Translations under genes and position numbers: made by a program | Part shown: positions 55,009 to 64,000 of the stretch, in pieces | Numbering within the stretch: the stretch's first letter is position 1 | How the letters are laid out: every line of letters begins with the position of its first letter | Assembly: GCA_023105745.1 (NCBI GenBank) | Contig: JALGQZ010000002.1 | Span: 80,617,785-80,681,784, forward strand | Source: Austropuccinia psidii | Taxonomy: Eukaryota > Basidiomycota > Pucciniomycetes > Pucciniales > Sphaerophragmiaceae | Direction of reading: 5' to 3' | Length of the DNA stretch: 64,000 nt | The notes under the pieces: generated by a model | Databases searched by the model: none | Told to the model about the DNA's origin: nothing | Seen by the model: only the letters and a program-made list of their open reading frames with translations

Positions 55009-55999
55009 TTAACCCCCTCTTGAAAGTGGTGAGCTCTGAGCACCATAAGAATAGTGACTCTTGATAAGATCAAATGAAGTTTCTTCCCCCAATTACCCAA
55101 TTTTCATCCCTCATAATTCCTCTTCATAAATCATAATTTCCAACCCTTTAATCTTCACAACTTGTAGGTCCTTCTTCATTGACTTGATTCTGATTCTTCT
55201 CCCCTTCTTTGAACTTTCTTCACTTCCTCCTTTTCTTCTATTTTTGATATTCTTCTCATTACAGAGTTCTTCACTCAATTTGTCTTGAGTCCTCATGGCT
55301 TATGATAAAAAGTGATTTCAGGTCTATGTCCTAAAAACCCACTGCTTTTTTCATAAAATTGTGTTCATTTTGAGGTTGGGCCAAAATTGGCCTTTCTTCT
55401 TGCTTTGGACTATTTCAGAGTTCCTTGAATTCCCCCCAAATTGTTGTTTTATGGGGGTTTTTGGCCAAAATGGCTAAAATGCACCAAATGCAAGATATTG
55501 AAGGTTTTGAAGATTTTTTGATTGAACTTGCTGTTTTGGCAGTTTTTCATGATTTTGAAGAAGTAATATCCAGGCATGAAACAAAATGCGCAAAATGTGC
55601 AAAAGTGTGCAAATATGTCAATATGATTAAAATCGCAAAATGTGATGATTTTTTGCAATTAAATGAAGTTTTGAAAGTTTTGAACATGATTTAGCCAGAA
55701 ATGCGCAAAATGTGCAAAAGTGCACAAAATGCACAACCGCACCAATACCACTAGTTTTATTTGGTTTTTGATGTTTGAAGGCCTTTCATGTAATTTGAAG
55801 ATTTTTTGATGGCATTATGTGCCAAAAAGCACAAATGCCTTAAAATGGCCAGTTTAGCCAATGAAACAGTTTTTGATTATAATTTCTTCCATTTTCTTGT
55901 GCTCCACTCTGTTCATGAAGTTCAAATTGCCATATTTGACTTTCTGACTTGGATTTTTACATGATTTTCTTGGTCTTTGATTTTAATCTTGACTTGAAG
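55009..55999. other. B3 region between polypurine tract and antisense gene
   Basis: Equivalent in position to 34438-35473 of B1. It contains an exact direct repeat of at least 23 bp (55585-55607 and 55700-55722), rich in ATGCGCAAAATGTGCAAAAG. A Lys/Arg/Glu-rich ORF at 55296-55111 and ORFs at 55425-55694 are not conserved in B1, so I do not call genes. Confidence 0.6.
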
Positions 56000-56507
56000 A
56001 TGAGTTCAACGCTGACTTCAATTTGTGACTCTGATCACTCTGATTCCCCATGTTCTGTACTTTATGGTGCTGGTGTCTTTGATAGCTTGAGGGAGCTTTC
56101 TGCAGAGAGTATGGCACCTACAGAGATTTGGGACATCAATAAAACCTATAATGGTTTTAAATCTGTCAGAGTTATTGAGCCACCCTGCGTCAATTGTCAG
56201 AAGAAAGGGATTCCTTGTGTTGAATCTGCTACTTTTAGGTCCACCAGGTTTCAATTCTGAAATCTTGGAAAAAGAAATTGTTCTCAAGCCCACTACCACT
56301 TTCCTGACAATCCCAGAAGATTATAGAGAAGCATCAAGAAGGGTGGAATATTTGAATTGGAAGCTCCTGTTGATGAACCTCCCACCTCTGATGCCACCTC
56401 TGGTCACTCCAATTGTGAGTTGATTGGTCATAAAACTGATGTGTTACTGACTTCTATGGTTTCTTTTCATCTTCTTCAGTGACTGGCTCCAGAATGAGAG
56501 GTGTCCA
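56000..56507 (+). pseudogene. B3 copy of the antisense Zn2Cys6-like gene, truncated
   Basis: Starts MSSTLTS at ATG 56000, aligned with MSSKLTE of B1. SVLYGAGVF, a TYNGFKSVRVIEPPC block and the first C-x2-C-x6-C half (CVNCQKKGIPC) are conserved. A frameshift or deletion near 56240 removes the second half-cluster. Exon 1 ends in TSDATSGHSN; the donor is GTGAGT at 56415, the acceptor ...CTTCAG at 56479 (65-bp intron), and exon 2 begins TGSR in the same phase as B1. It is cut off by the inversion breakpoint near 56507. Confidence 0.8.
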
Positions 56508-57491
56508 ACAAAAAAAATTAAGACAAGCACATGGACAACAAAGTTGGACTTGGTGAAAAACCCAAATTATCAACAAATGGGCCAATGATGCTTGGAGATT
56601 TAAAGCAGAGACAGCCTTTTAATCTGCCAAATTTAATTCTGATAGAGACAAAGCTTGACCATGGTTTGCCAACAAAAAGACAGACTAACAGCATTATACC
56701 CTGACATGTCAGAATTTATGATCCACAGAAAGCTTCTGAGACAATGTGGAGGTGACTTAGTGCATTCTGTCAAAAGCAGGACTACTGAACAATCTTCAGC
56801 AGAGGATATTAACAATATATTAGAATAAGTAACCACCAGAACCAAAATTGGTTCTAGTAGGGTGAATCTCAAAACAAGGCTTAATACAACATGGAAAGAT
56901 TCTGTGGACCAAAACCCCAAAGAAAATTCTAATACTAAGTATAAATCTGAAGATACAGTCAGAAAGTGCCATATTTGCCAAAGCACCACCCATCTAACCA
57001 ATACATGTCCAAAAAGGGGGGAAATAAATGAAATTGATATTTAAAAGGAACCAGATTTTGAAAAAGATGACATAATTGAAGACAATTCAGATGATAAGTC
57101 ATCAATATTTTCTGAATCTCCAAAAGATATAGAGAATATTAATGCCACTTTTGACATCATGGAATCTTGTTCCCACTTGGCACAATTGAGCAATGGTCAA
57201 CTTGATTTATCAAAAGTTCAAGATGCACAGCTTATAATAGGAAACCAAACAGAGAGAAGGGTTATACAGCTGGTAACTCCTGTATAACAGAAGTGGTGAT
57301 TGATCATAAGCCCACTTAACGTTTGCTTGACCAGGAGCCTTCTGCTCTTGTGTTGGTAAATCCTTTCTTAAAAATTGTGTACAGAATTTTGAAGACCAAT
57401 TGTTACCAATTGATGGTATAAGACTTAATAGTCCAAGTAATCCAATGAAAGCATTAGGAAGTTTTGAGACCAATGTCATATTCCCACACAT
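56508..57491 (+). pseudogene. Inverted A2b gag/protease fragment
   Basis: Plus-strand lineage-A sequence: gag core from IRQAHG-like DNA, KCHICQSTTHLTNTCPKRG (knuckle intact in this copy) near 56975, and protease with a broken active-site region near 57335. It ends at CCCACACAT, exactly where the minus-strand A2b half starts at 54283. Stops and small deletions are frequent. CACAT at 57487-57491 is the reverse complement of ATGTG at 54279-54283. Confidence 0.87.
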
Positions 57492-58216
57492 TGTCACAGC
57501 CATGGAGACAGGCAGGGAATTACCACTCATTACTAATGGAAAATCTTCCAACACCTAATCAGCAAGGGGCTTCATGGAATATTCACCAAATACAGTTCCA
57601 ACCCTCAATATAGCTCAATACAGGCAAAAGCCAAATACAGGATTCACCAAATACAGGCCTTCCTTCAATACAGGTGCAAATACCTGTATTGATTCAAATA
57701 TCTGTATTGGATACACCAATAAATTTTCACATCTCAAATACAGGTTTCTCAATCATACAATCATGGTTTCTCAACACTCAAACTCCAGGCTGGCACTTTT
57801 TCACATATAACAGCCCCCTTTTGCCCACCTGGGGGTTTTTCCCCCAGTTAATTAAAATATTGGCTTTATTATTTAATATTATTTTATTTCTCATTAAGAA
57901 ATGTTATTTTATTCATTATTAAGTTAGTCTTTTCCTTCCCTCACCTGTTCAGTAGAGTCCTGGTGGCCATATCCTTTATTAATCCTTTTCTCTTTTCTGA
58001 ACAGGTTGAAACAGTGACAGAGGATTATTTGTGGTTGGCTCTTAATTATTGCTTTTGTTTTTTCTCTCATATCTTTTAATGCTCATTATTTTATGACTAG
58101 GAATTTATTCTCTTATTTCATTACTCTTATCAATTGAGTATTTATTCTGAGCCCTCCATAAGTAAGTCTGTTCACTGAGTGCCAGGCCCTCTTCATTTAG
58201 AAGAGCCCCTGTGACA
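57492..58216 (+). repeat. B3 5' LTR (725 bp)
   Basis: TGTCACAGCCATGG...AGCCCCTGTGACA. Same length and nearly the same sequence as the inverted LTR 54284-55008. It is preceded by CACAT. Confidence 0.93.
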
Positions 58217-59030
58217 TTATTTTAATTAACTCATAATTGCCTCTTTTCTTTCATTCATTCTTATTCATTCCTCTCATTCTCAATTATGATTTTTTCATGA
58301 TTTTATGATTTTTATTATTTCATTATCTCTCATCAGTTTTCATCTCATTCATTTCATTCAAATGAAAATTGATTCTCTTTCTCATTTCAAAAATCTTGCT
58401 GACCATTTCATTTTCTTCTTAATTCTCAATCAAATTTCATTTTACTTTTCTGGCTGAATTCAGGTTCTTTTATCAGGCTTAATTGATTGGAATTTGGGAT
58501 TAGTTGATTCATTGTTTCAGGAGCTTATTGAATTGGGGTTATCATTGTTGATTTGAAAATTCTCATGAATTATTGATTGATTGATCTGATTATTCAATAA
58601 ATTGACTTTACCTCAAGACTCTAATTTCATTTGATTGATTGATCTGATCTGATTCCTCAAGATAGCTGATTTATCCTCAAGATTTGATTTAATTTAATGA
58701 TTTGAATTTGATTCCTCAAGAAAATTGAATTGACTTTTGAAGATATTGATTGAATTCCTCAAGACACAATTGATTTGATTTTGAATTGACTTGATTGATT
58801 TGATTTGATTTGTTGATTGACTTGATTTGAATTATTGATTGAAATTGATTATTCACAAGAATTTGACTTTGTCATCTTCACTATTCAAGATTTATTAATA
58901 TTCATTCACTTCAAGACTATTGATTGATCTATCAAGTTCATCAAGATTCTCATTTGATTGTTTTGGTAAAGCCTTGTGTATTCTCAAGTATCATCAAGTT
59001 TTATTTTCTTTCCTCAATAATTACAGTTCA
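58217..59030 (+). other. B3 5' leader
   Basis: Low-complexity TTGATT/CTCAAGA-type leader like B1 and B2. The gag start codon present in B1 and B2 (ATGCC) is lost here, where the sequence reads AATTACAGTTCAGC before the conserved coding block. Confidence 0.75.
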
Positions 59031-62000
59031 GCATAGTCCCCCAGCCAAGAATACAAGATCTCAAAGACATCAAGCCATTCTCACTCCTGCAGCAAGGGCT
59101 CCTCTTCACCACACACCATCAGTTAATCAACTGAGTGCAAAGTTGGACAGAAAACCACCAATGGAAGGAGCAGCACTGTAAGGTGTGGATATGAAACTTT
59201 GATTAAAAAATCAAGTACTTTTCCTGTCCTCAAAATTTGTATAAGGTAAAAATCAATTAAAAATAGTAAGAAATATTATTTTTAAGAGAAAACACGCCAA
59301 TTTGATTTTTCATAACTTTATTAGTATAAAACAATAATATTATGAAAATTTATTGTTTTACCAACAATAAAAATCTATCCAAAAAATACTCTACAAGAGA
59401 TATTTTAAGGCTGCAAAAGAAATTTCTTCAAGAGCAATTTCAATTGGAGTTGATTGAGCAATGAACTGCAAGAAATTAATTAAAGAAAAGAGTCTTTAAA
59501 AGGAATATTAAAGGGAAAACACGCCCAAAAGTGACCACAGTGAATTTGGAAACAAAGTGACAAAGTTAACAGTGATGAAAGATGCTTTAATTCACTTTTG
59601 GGGTGGTTCAGGGATAAAAATGATTATAATGATTTTTTCACGTGGTTAAAAGGTTTAAAATGATTTAAAAAGGTGGTTGGAATCTTTTATTGATTGGGTT
59701 AACAGTGTTTAAACTAGTTATAAAAGGAAAGGATTCTAACATGAAGAGAAAAGTGGGGCAAAGAAGACATTCTTTTATAGCCATCAATTTTCTTACTCCA
59801 AAAGTGAAATTTACTCTTGTCAGTCGTGAAAAACAGTCTGACAACAGAAAAGCCAATTATGGCATCATTGAACCCTGGTTTAGACCAAAAAGGGCTGGTT
59901 TAAGCCATTTTGGACCCTTAAATCAGCCATTACTATAGCAATACCTGGTCTAGAGCCTCCAAAACACGTCATAATGTGTGTAAGAGGCGTAGAAACCAGT
60001 TAAAACTGTTTTTACTATGATTGTTTTATCTTAAGGGTAGTTTTACCCTCTTGGCAACAGCTAAAACTACCCTGGTTGGTATCAAAACCTCATCATCAAT
60101 TGAGTCCACAGACCCTGTAACTCAATTCCAGGCCAAAAGTGATGAACTTTTGCGTGAATTTGGACATCCCACGCCTGTCAGCAAGGATTTTGGGGGTCTA
60201 GCTCTCCCTTAGAGCTGGAGTTCCTTTTCCCCCCCAATTTTAATCTTTCCAATTTATTTTTCCTTTAATTCTTCATCATGTATTATACTTATAATTTATA
60301 TATGTAATTCAATTGAGTTGTACAGTGAAATACAGTAATAATTGATGCCTAATATGTAAATCAAAGTTCACTTATGTAATACACGCGCACATTTTGACAT
60401 TTCAATTGAATTCAATTGAAAATACTTCAATTCCTCATAACTTCTAAACTAAACACAACACCTCAATTTTAACACAAAAATTGATGGTTAACACCACATG
60501 TGGTGTGAATTAAATTAGAGTTTTGAGGGTTTTCAATTTTTGTATTGAAAATACTAAAAACTTAATTTAAGCTTATTTAGAGTTGAGTTACAAAAATTTC
60601 ACTCAGAGGTGACCCCAACTAATTTTTTATGAGGAATCAAATGGTGAAATAATTTTTATATGTTTATTTATTGGATAAAAAGTTATAATAATTTTTATTT
60701 AACTTTTTTCCAAATTTATTTAATTTTTTACAATTTTATTAAAAATTCATTTTTACTTAATTTTTTCAAGTATAAATGTAACTTTACAATTTCAAAATTT
60801 AATGTAATTTTATTTTTAAATTGTAATTAAATTTTTAATTTTATATTTATATATTGATTTTTATTTTAATAATATAAATAAATTTATTTTTTTTATATTT
60901 ATATGTTAATTTTGTATTTTGTGGTCTTTTGGGTATATGAAATTACCTCTAAGGCTCACAAGCACCCTCCAGAAGATCAAGATCATTCTCTGGCTTGTTG
61001 GGTGGCTATGTAAGCCTTCCTCAAGGGCCTAGAAGCAGATTAGGAGAAGCTGAAGATGAAGAGGGGGAGGAGTCTGAAGAAACTGAAGTAGCAGCTGCCT
61101 TGGCAGGTGCCCCTGAGGCCTCCAAAGTTCCAAATGTAACTCTTTCTAATCAACCTCTTGTCTCTCATGCTGAACCAAACTTTCTCAAAATGATGGGACA
61201 GATGACTCAATTCATGGGTCAACTCACTCAAGCAGTTGCCCCAAGGGACACTTCAAAAGCCCCAGAATTCAAGAATCCATCAATGAAGGCACCTGATTCT
61301 TTTGATGGTACTAAAGGCTATAAATTGAGAGGATTTATTCAATCTTGTCAATTAATTTTTCATAATGACCCAGAAATCTTCTTCTCTGACAGGAAGAAGG
61401 TCTTGTACTCAACTTCTTTTCTTACTGGTAGAGCTTGAAAATGGATTGAACCTTACCTCTCAAATATCTCCAATGAAGACCCTTCTTATCTCCTCAATAA
61501 CTGGCAGTTGTTTGAAATCCAGTTATTCACTGTGTTTGGTGATCCTAATGAAGTCAGGAAAGCTGAACAAGAGTTGGAAAATCTCAGAATGAAAGAAAGT
61601 TGTCAAGTTTCCTTGTACATTGCAGATTTCAGAAGCCTAATGTCAAAAATTGGAGCCGGGGGGAAAGGGCCTATCTTCATGTGTATAGGAGAGGCGTGGC
61701 ATCAAGATTGTTGAACAAATTGGCTTCTCACCCAGGAAGCGTTGATAGCCTTCATGAGCTCATGTAAATCACTTTGGAATTAGATACCAGATACCATGAG
61801 AGGAAGAAGGAAAAGGGTAGTCATCAAGAGAAGAAGCCTCCAATAAGTGGATCCAACTCCTCCAAGCCCCCTCAAAGTTCATCATCAAAGAAGCCTTATC
61901 CCAGGAAGAATAAGAAGGGGAAGAATTTTAAAGTATCCAAAGAAAAGCCTCATGCTTCTCTCCTCAATAAGGACAACAAATTAATTGGTTCTTAAAAGGA

Positions 62001-62133
62001 GAGGAGGATTAAAGAAGGCTTGTGCAATTATTGTGGTGGAAAGCACCTGTTTGAAAAATGCTTCAAGAGCCCTGAGAATAGGCAGGGGTCAACAAAAGGC
62101 TTCCCTAGCAAGCAGGGAAAAGCCTTAGTGGGA
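59031..62133 (+). pseudogene. B3 gag pseudogene, split by a solo LTR
   Basis: Coding at 59031-59176 and 60961-62133. The duplicated AGCAC target lies at the split. Matches B1 gag through APDSFDGTKGYKLRGFIQSC and the knuckle CNYCGGKHLFEKC. It has no start codon, in-frame stops near 61437, 61766 and 61994, and a frameshift near 61660. The end retains the GGGAAAA heptamer, but the gag stop TGA reads TTA, extending the gag frame. Confidence 0.88.
59177..60960 (-). repeat. Solo LTR (type L2) in B3 gag
   Basis: 1784 bp, TGTAAGGTGTGGATATGAAA...CTAAGGCTCACA, reverse-oriented. Perfect target duplication AGCAC at 59172-59176 and 60961-60965. It carries a degraded TGAGTCA palindrome near 60100 and the shared ORF at 59690-59938. 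Confidence 0.94.
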
Positions 62134-62138
62134 ATCAT

Positions 62139-64000
62139 GATGTGTTCAATGGTTCTCAATTATTTCCTTCAAGAGCACAATTGTGCACTCTGAATGCTAG
62201 TGTCAAGAAATCTTCAAAATTTCTATTTTTCTCTTCTCTCTCTCATATTTTTTATAGTATTCTCATTTATTCTGGTGCTACAAACTCTTTTATTGCAAAG
62301 CATTTGGTTCTCAAGTACTCATTGACCATGTCAGAGCTCCCTGAAAAGATTCCTCTTCTATATTGGATTCCAATGCATCCACTTCCCTGTTCAATACCCA
62401 TTATACCAAGTGGGTTTTTGACTTGCCTTCATTCCCAAGCTTTGAATGGGATTTATTTATCATAGATTCACCCAAGGGAGAAGACCTCATATTGGGCTAT
62501 GATTCTTTTTACCATTTTAATCCCATTATTGATTGGAAAAATTGATTGATCAGCTATGATTCTAGTCAAAAGGATTCTAGTGGTATTATTTCTTCTACTA
62601 GTAATGACTTTGCCACTACTGTCAACAGTGTTGCTCTGGTTGGTGAACTTAAGACACCTTCCCTTCCTCCTTCTGTCCATATCCCTTCCATCATTCCCTC
62701 TCAGTCATTACTTCCATTAAGAGATGAAGTCTTCAAAGAGATAAAAGATGTTGGAGAAGATGTTGCTATATCTTTACTTCATCTCTTTCAAGGGGATATG
62801 GACCTTCCTCCCTTATCTTTTCATGCCTCCCTGGAGGAGCAGTGGGATGAGGAGGAAGAGCCGGAAGAGATTGAAACTGTGCTGAAGGTAGTCCCTCCTG
62901 CTTATCACAAATATTTGGATGTATTCTCCAAGGTGAAAGCAGAGAAACTTCCTCCACATCGCGCCTGTGATCATCATATTGAACTGGAGGGTCTTCTACC
63001 TCCAGTTGGTGTTATCTGCTCTTTATCAAAAAATGAGTCAGAAAAACTGCGGGCCTACACTTCAGAGAATGTAGAGAAAGGTTTCATAAGTCCAAGCTCC
63101 TCTTCAGCAGGAGCACCTGTCCTTTTTGTTAAGAAAAAGGATGGTGGCCTTTGTTTGTGTGTTGACTACCACAAACTTAATGCTGTCACTAGGAAGAACA
63201 GGTATCTTGTTCCTCCAATTAATCAGTTTATTACTGTCTTTAACAGTGCTACTATCCTCTCCAAGATCAATTTGTGTGGTGCTTATAACCTCTTGAGAAT
63301 CAAAGAGGCGGATGCGCACTTAACTGCCTTTAGAACTAAATATGGTAGTTATGAATATTTGTTTATGCCATTTGGCTTGACAAATGCTCCTGCTTCATTC
63401 CAGAATCTTGTGAATGATATCTTTGCAGATTTCTTGGATATTTTTGTTGTAGTATACTTAGATGATATTATGGTCTTCTCTAGTTCTCAGGAGGAACAGG
63501 TCAAACATGTGGCCTCTGTCCTCCAAAGACTGAAGGACAAAAATTTCTTTTCCAAAGCCTCAAAGTCTGTATTCCATGCCTCAAGTGTGGAATACTTGGG
63601 CTATGTTTTTTCAAGTGAAGGCCTCAAGATGGATTCTTCCAAAGTTCAGAAAATCCTTAATTGGCCTCAGCCAAAGAACATCAAAGCACTCCAATCTTTC
63701 CTTGGCTTTGCCAACTTTTATCGTTGTTTTATTAAAAATTATTTCAAAAAAATCTCTGCTCTCACTTCCCTCTTTAAAGAAGATTCTCCTTTCATCTTCA
63801 ATGAGGAAGCTCTTAGTCAGTTTCAAATACTCAAAGAAGCTTTCACCACTGTGCCTATCCAATCCCATTTCAATCCTTCTCTACCAAATATTTCAGAGAC
63901 TGATGCTTCTGCCTATGCCTTGGGTTCTGTACTGAGTTAGGCGAATGACTCAGGAAAGCATCCGATTGCATTCAATAGTCGCAAGGTCCTCTCACATGAG
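62139..64000 (+). pseudogene. B3 pol pseudogene (protease and RT, continues beyond the window)
   Basis: Matches B1 pol. The protease triplet reads Y-S-G (ILIYSGATNS) instead of D-S-G, losing the catalytic Asp. There is a frameshift near 62365 and a TGA at 62543-62545 (GGA to TGA). An open stretch 62546-63940 covers the linker and RT with VVVYLDDIMVF near 63455. A TAG at 63938-63940 replaces a Gln codon in RNase H (SVLS then AND). Confidence 0.9.

Larger units (their letters stand above)
54284..56507 (-). mobile_element. B3, left fragment: 3' end of a lineage-B element
   Basis: Minus-strand: 3' LTR (54284-55008), polypurine tract AAGAGGGGGTTAA on the minus strand, 3' region and part of the antisense gene (which therefore reads on the plus strand). 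It ends near 56507, where A2b gag sequence in opposite orientation begins. Together with 57492-64000 it is one insertion split by an inversion. Confidence 0.85.
57492..64000 (+). mobile_element. B3, right fragment: 5' LTR, leader, gag and pol
   Basis: Plus-strand 5' two thirds of the same element as 54284-56507: LTR 57492-58216, leader, gag interrupted by a solo LTR, pol running off the window. Every coding part carries stops, so the element is dead. Confidence 0.88.

Noticed and set aside
55949..55999. Upstream extension of the B3 antisense ORF
   Set aside because: A hydrophobic extension not present in B1. The conserved start is at 56000.
54284..58216. Two independent B-type solo LTR insertions in opposite orientation
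   Set aside because: Both abut the same target base with complementary 5-bp flanks, and each continues into B3 internal sequence (3' end on the left, 5' end on the right). One split insertion is far simpler.

Overview
The window is an AT-rich block made entirely of nested Ty3/gypsy-type LTR retrotransposons. I found no host gene, tRNA, rRNA or CRISPR array. The gag-pol families, spliced GT-AG introns and very dense element-in-element nesting point to a large rust-fungus genome. From memory, the protein families look like those of the myrtle rust Austropuccinia psidii; I could not check this against a database.

Two lineages are interleaved. Lineage A has an N-terminal coiled-coil Gag, a CCHC knuckle, a D-T/S-G protease, a YIDD reverse transcriptase, a degenerate chromodomain-like tail, and long LTRs of about 1.4-2.2 kb (TGTGAGCC...CCTTACA in coding orientation for A1/A2). 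Copies: A2a (1-9104, +), A3 (13718-23175, -), A2b (38428-54283, - , plus an inverted piece at 56508-57491) and the near-complete A1 (40789-51468, -). Lineage B is a chromovirus with a YLDD reverse transcriptase, a canonical C-terminal chromodomain, LTRs of 725, 777 or 1355 bp, and gag and pol in different frames. Copies: B4 (9105-13717, + , 3' end only), B2 (23176-38427, -), B1 (25873-36250, + , complete and apparently young) and B3 (54284-56507 and 57492-64000, one insertion split by an inversion). Four solo LTRs lie at 4046-6231, 10164-12147, 15498-18291 (rearranged) and 59177-60960.

The nesting can be read from 5-bp target-site duplications (TSDs) and from coding sequence that resumes in register. 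B2 is the scaffold. It was entered by A3 (in pol), by B1 (in gag, TSD GGAGA) and by A2b (in its 5' LTR). A3 was entered by B4, B4 by A2a, and A2a by a solo LTR. A2b was entered by A1 (TSD TTCTA) and by B3 (TSD ATGTG), and B3 by a solo LTR (TSD AGCAC). A later inversion cut B3 near 56508, which leaves its two LTRs in opposite orientation.

The most interesting content is in B1. Between pol and the 3' LTR, on the antisense strand, lies a two-exon gene (34437-33197). It encodes a protein with a perfect C-x2-C-x6-C-x10-C-x2-C-x6-C signature, the spacing of fungal Zn2Cys6 DNA-binding clusters. Its intron position and phase are conserved in the decayed copy in B3, and the gene is absent from B4. A CpG-dense tandem repeat lies upstream of it in B1. 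B1 also carries a textbook -1 frameshift signal (GGGAAAA, 5-nt spacer, predicted stem) at the gag/pol junction. In lineage A, a short ORF with a GWNP motif overlaps the gag-pol frame in the same relative phase in both A1 and A3.
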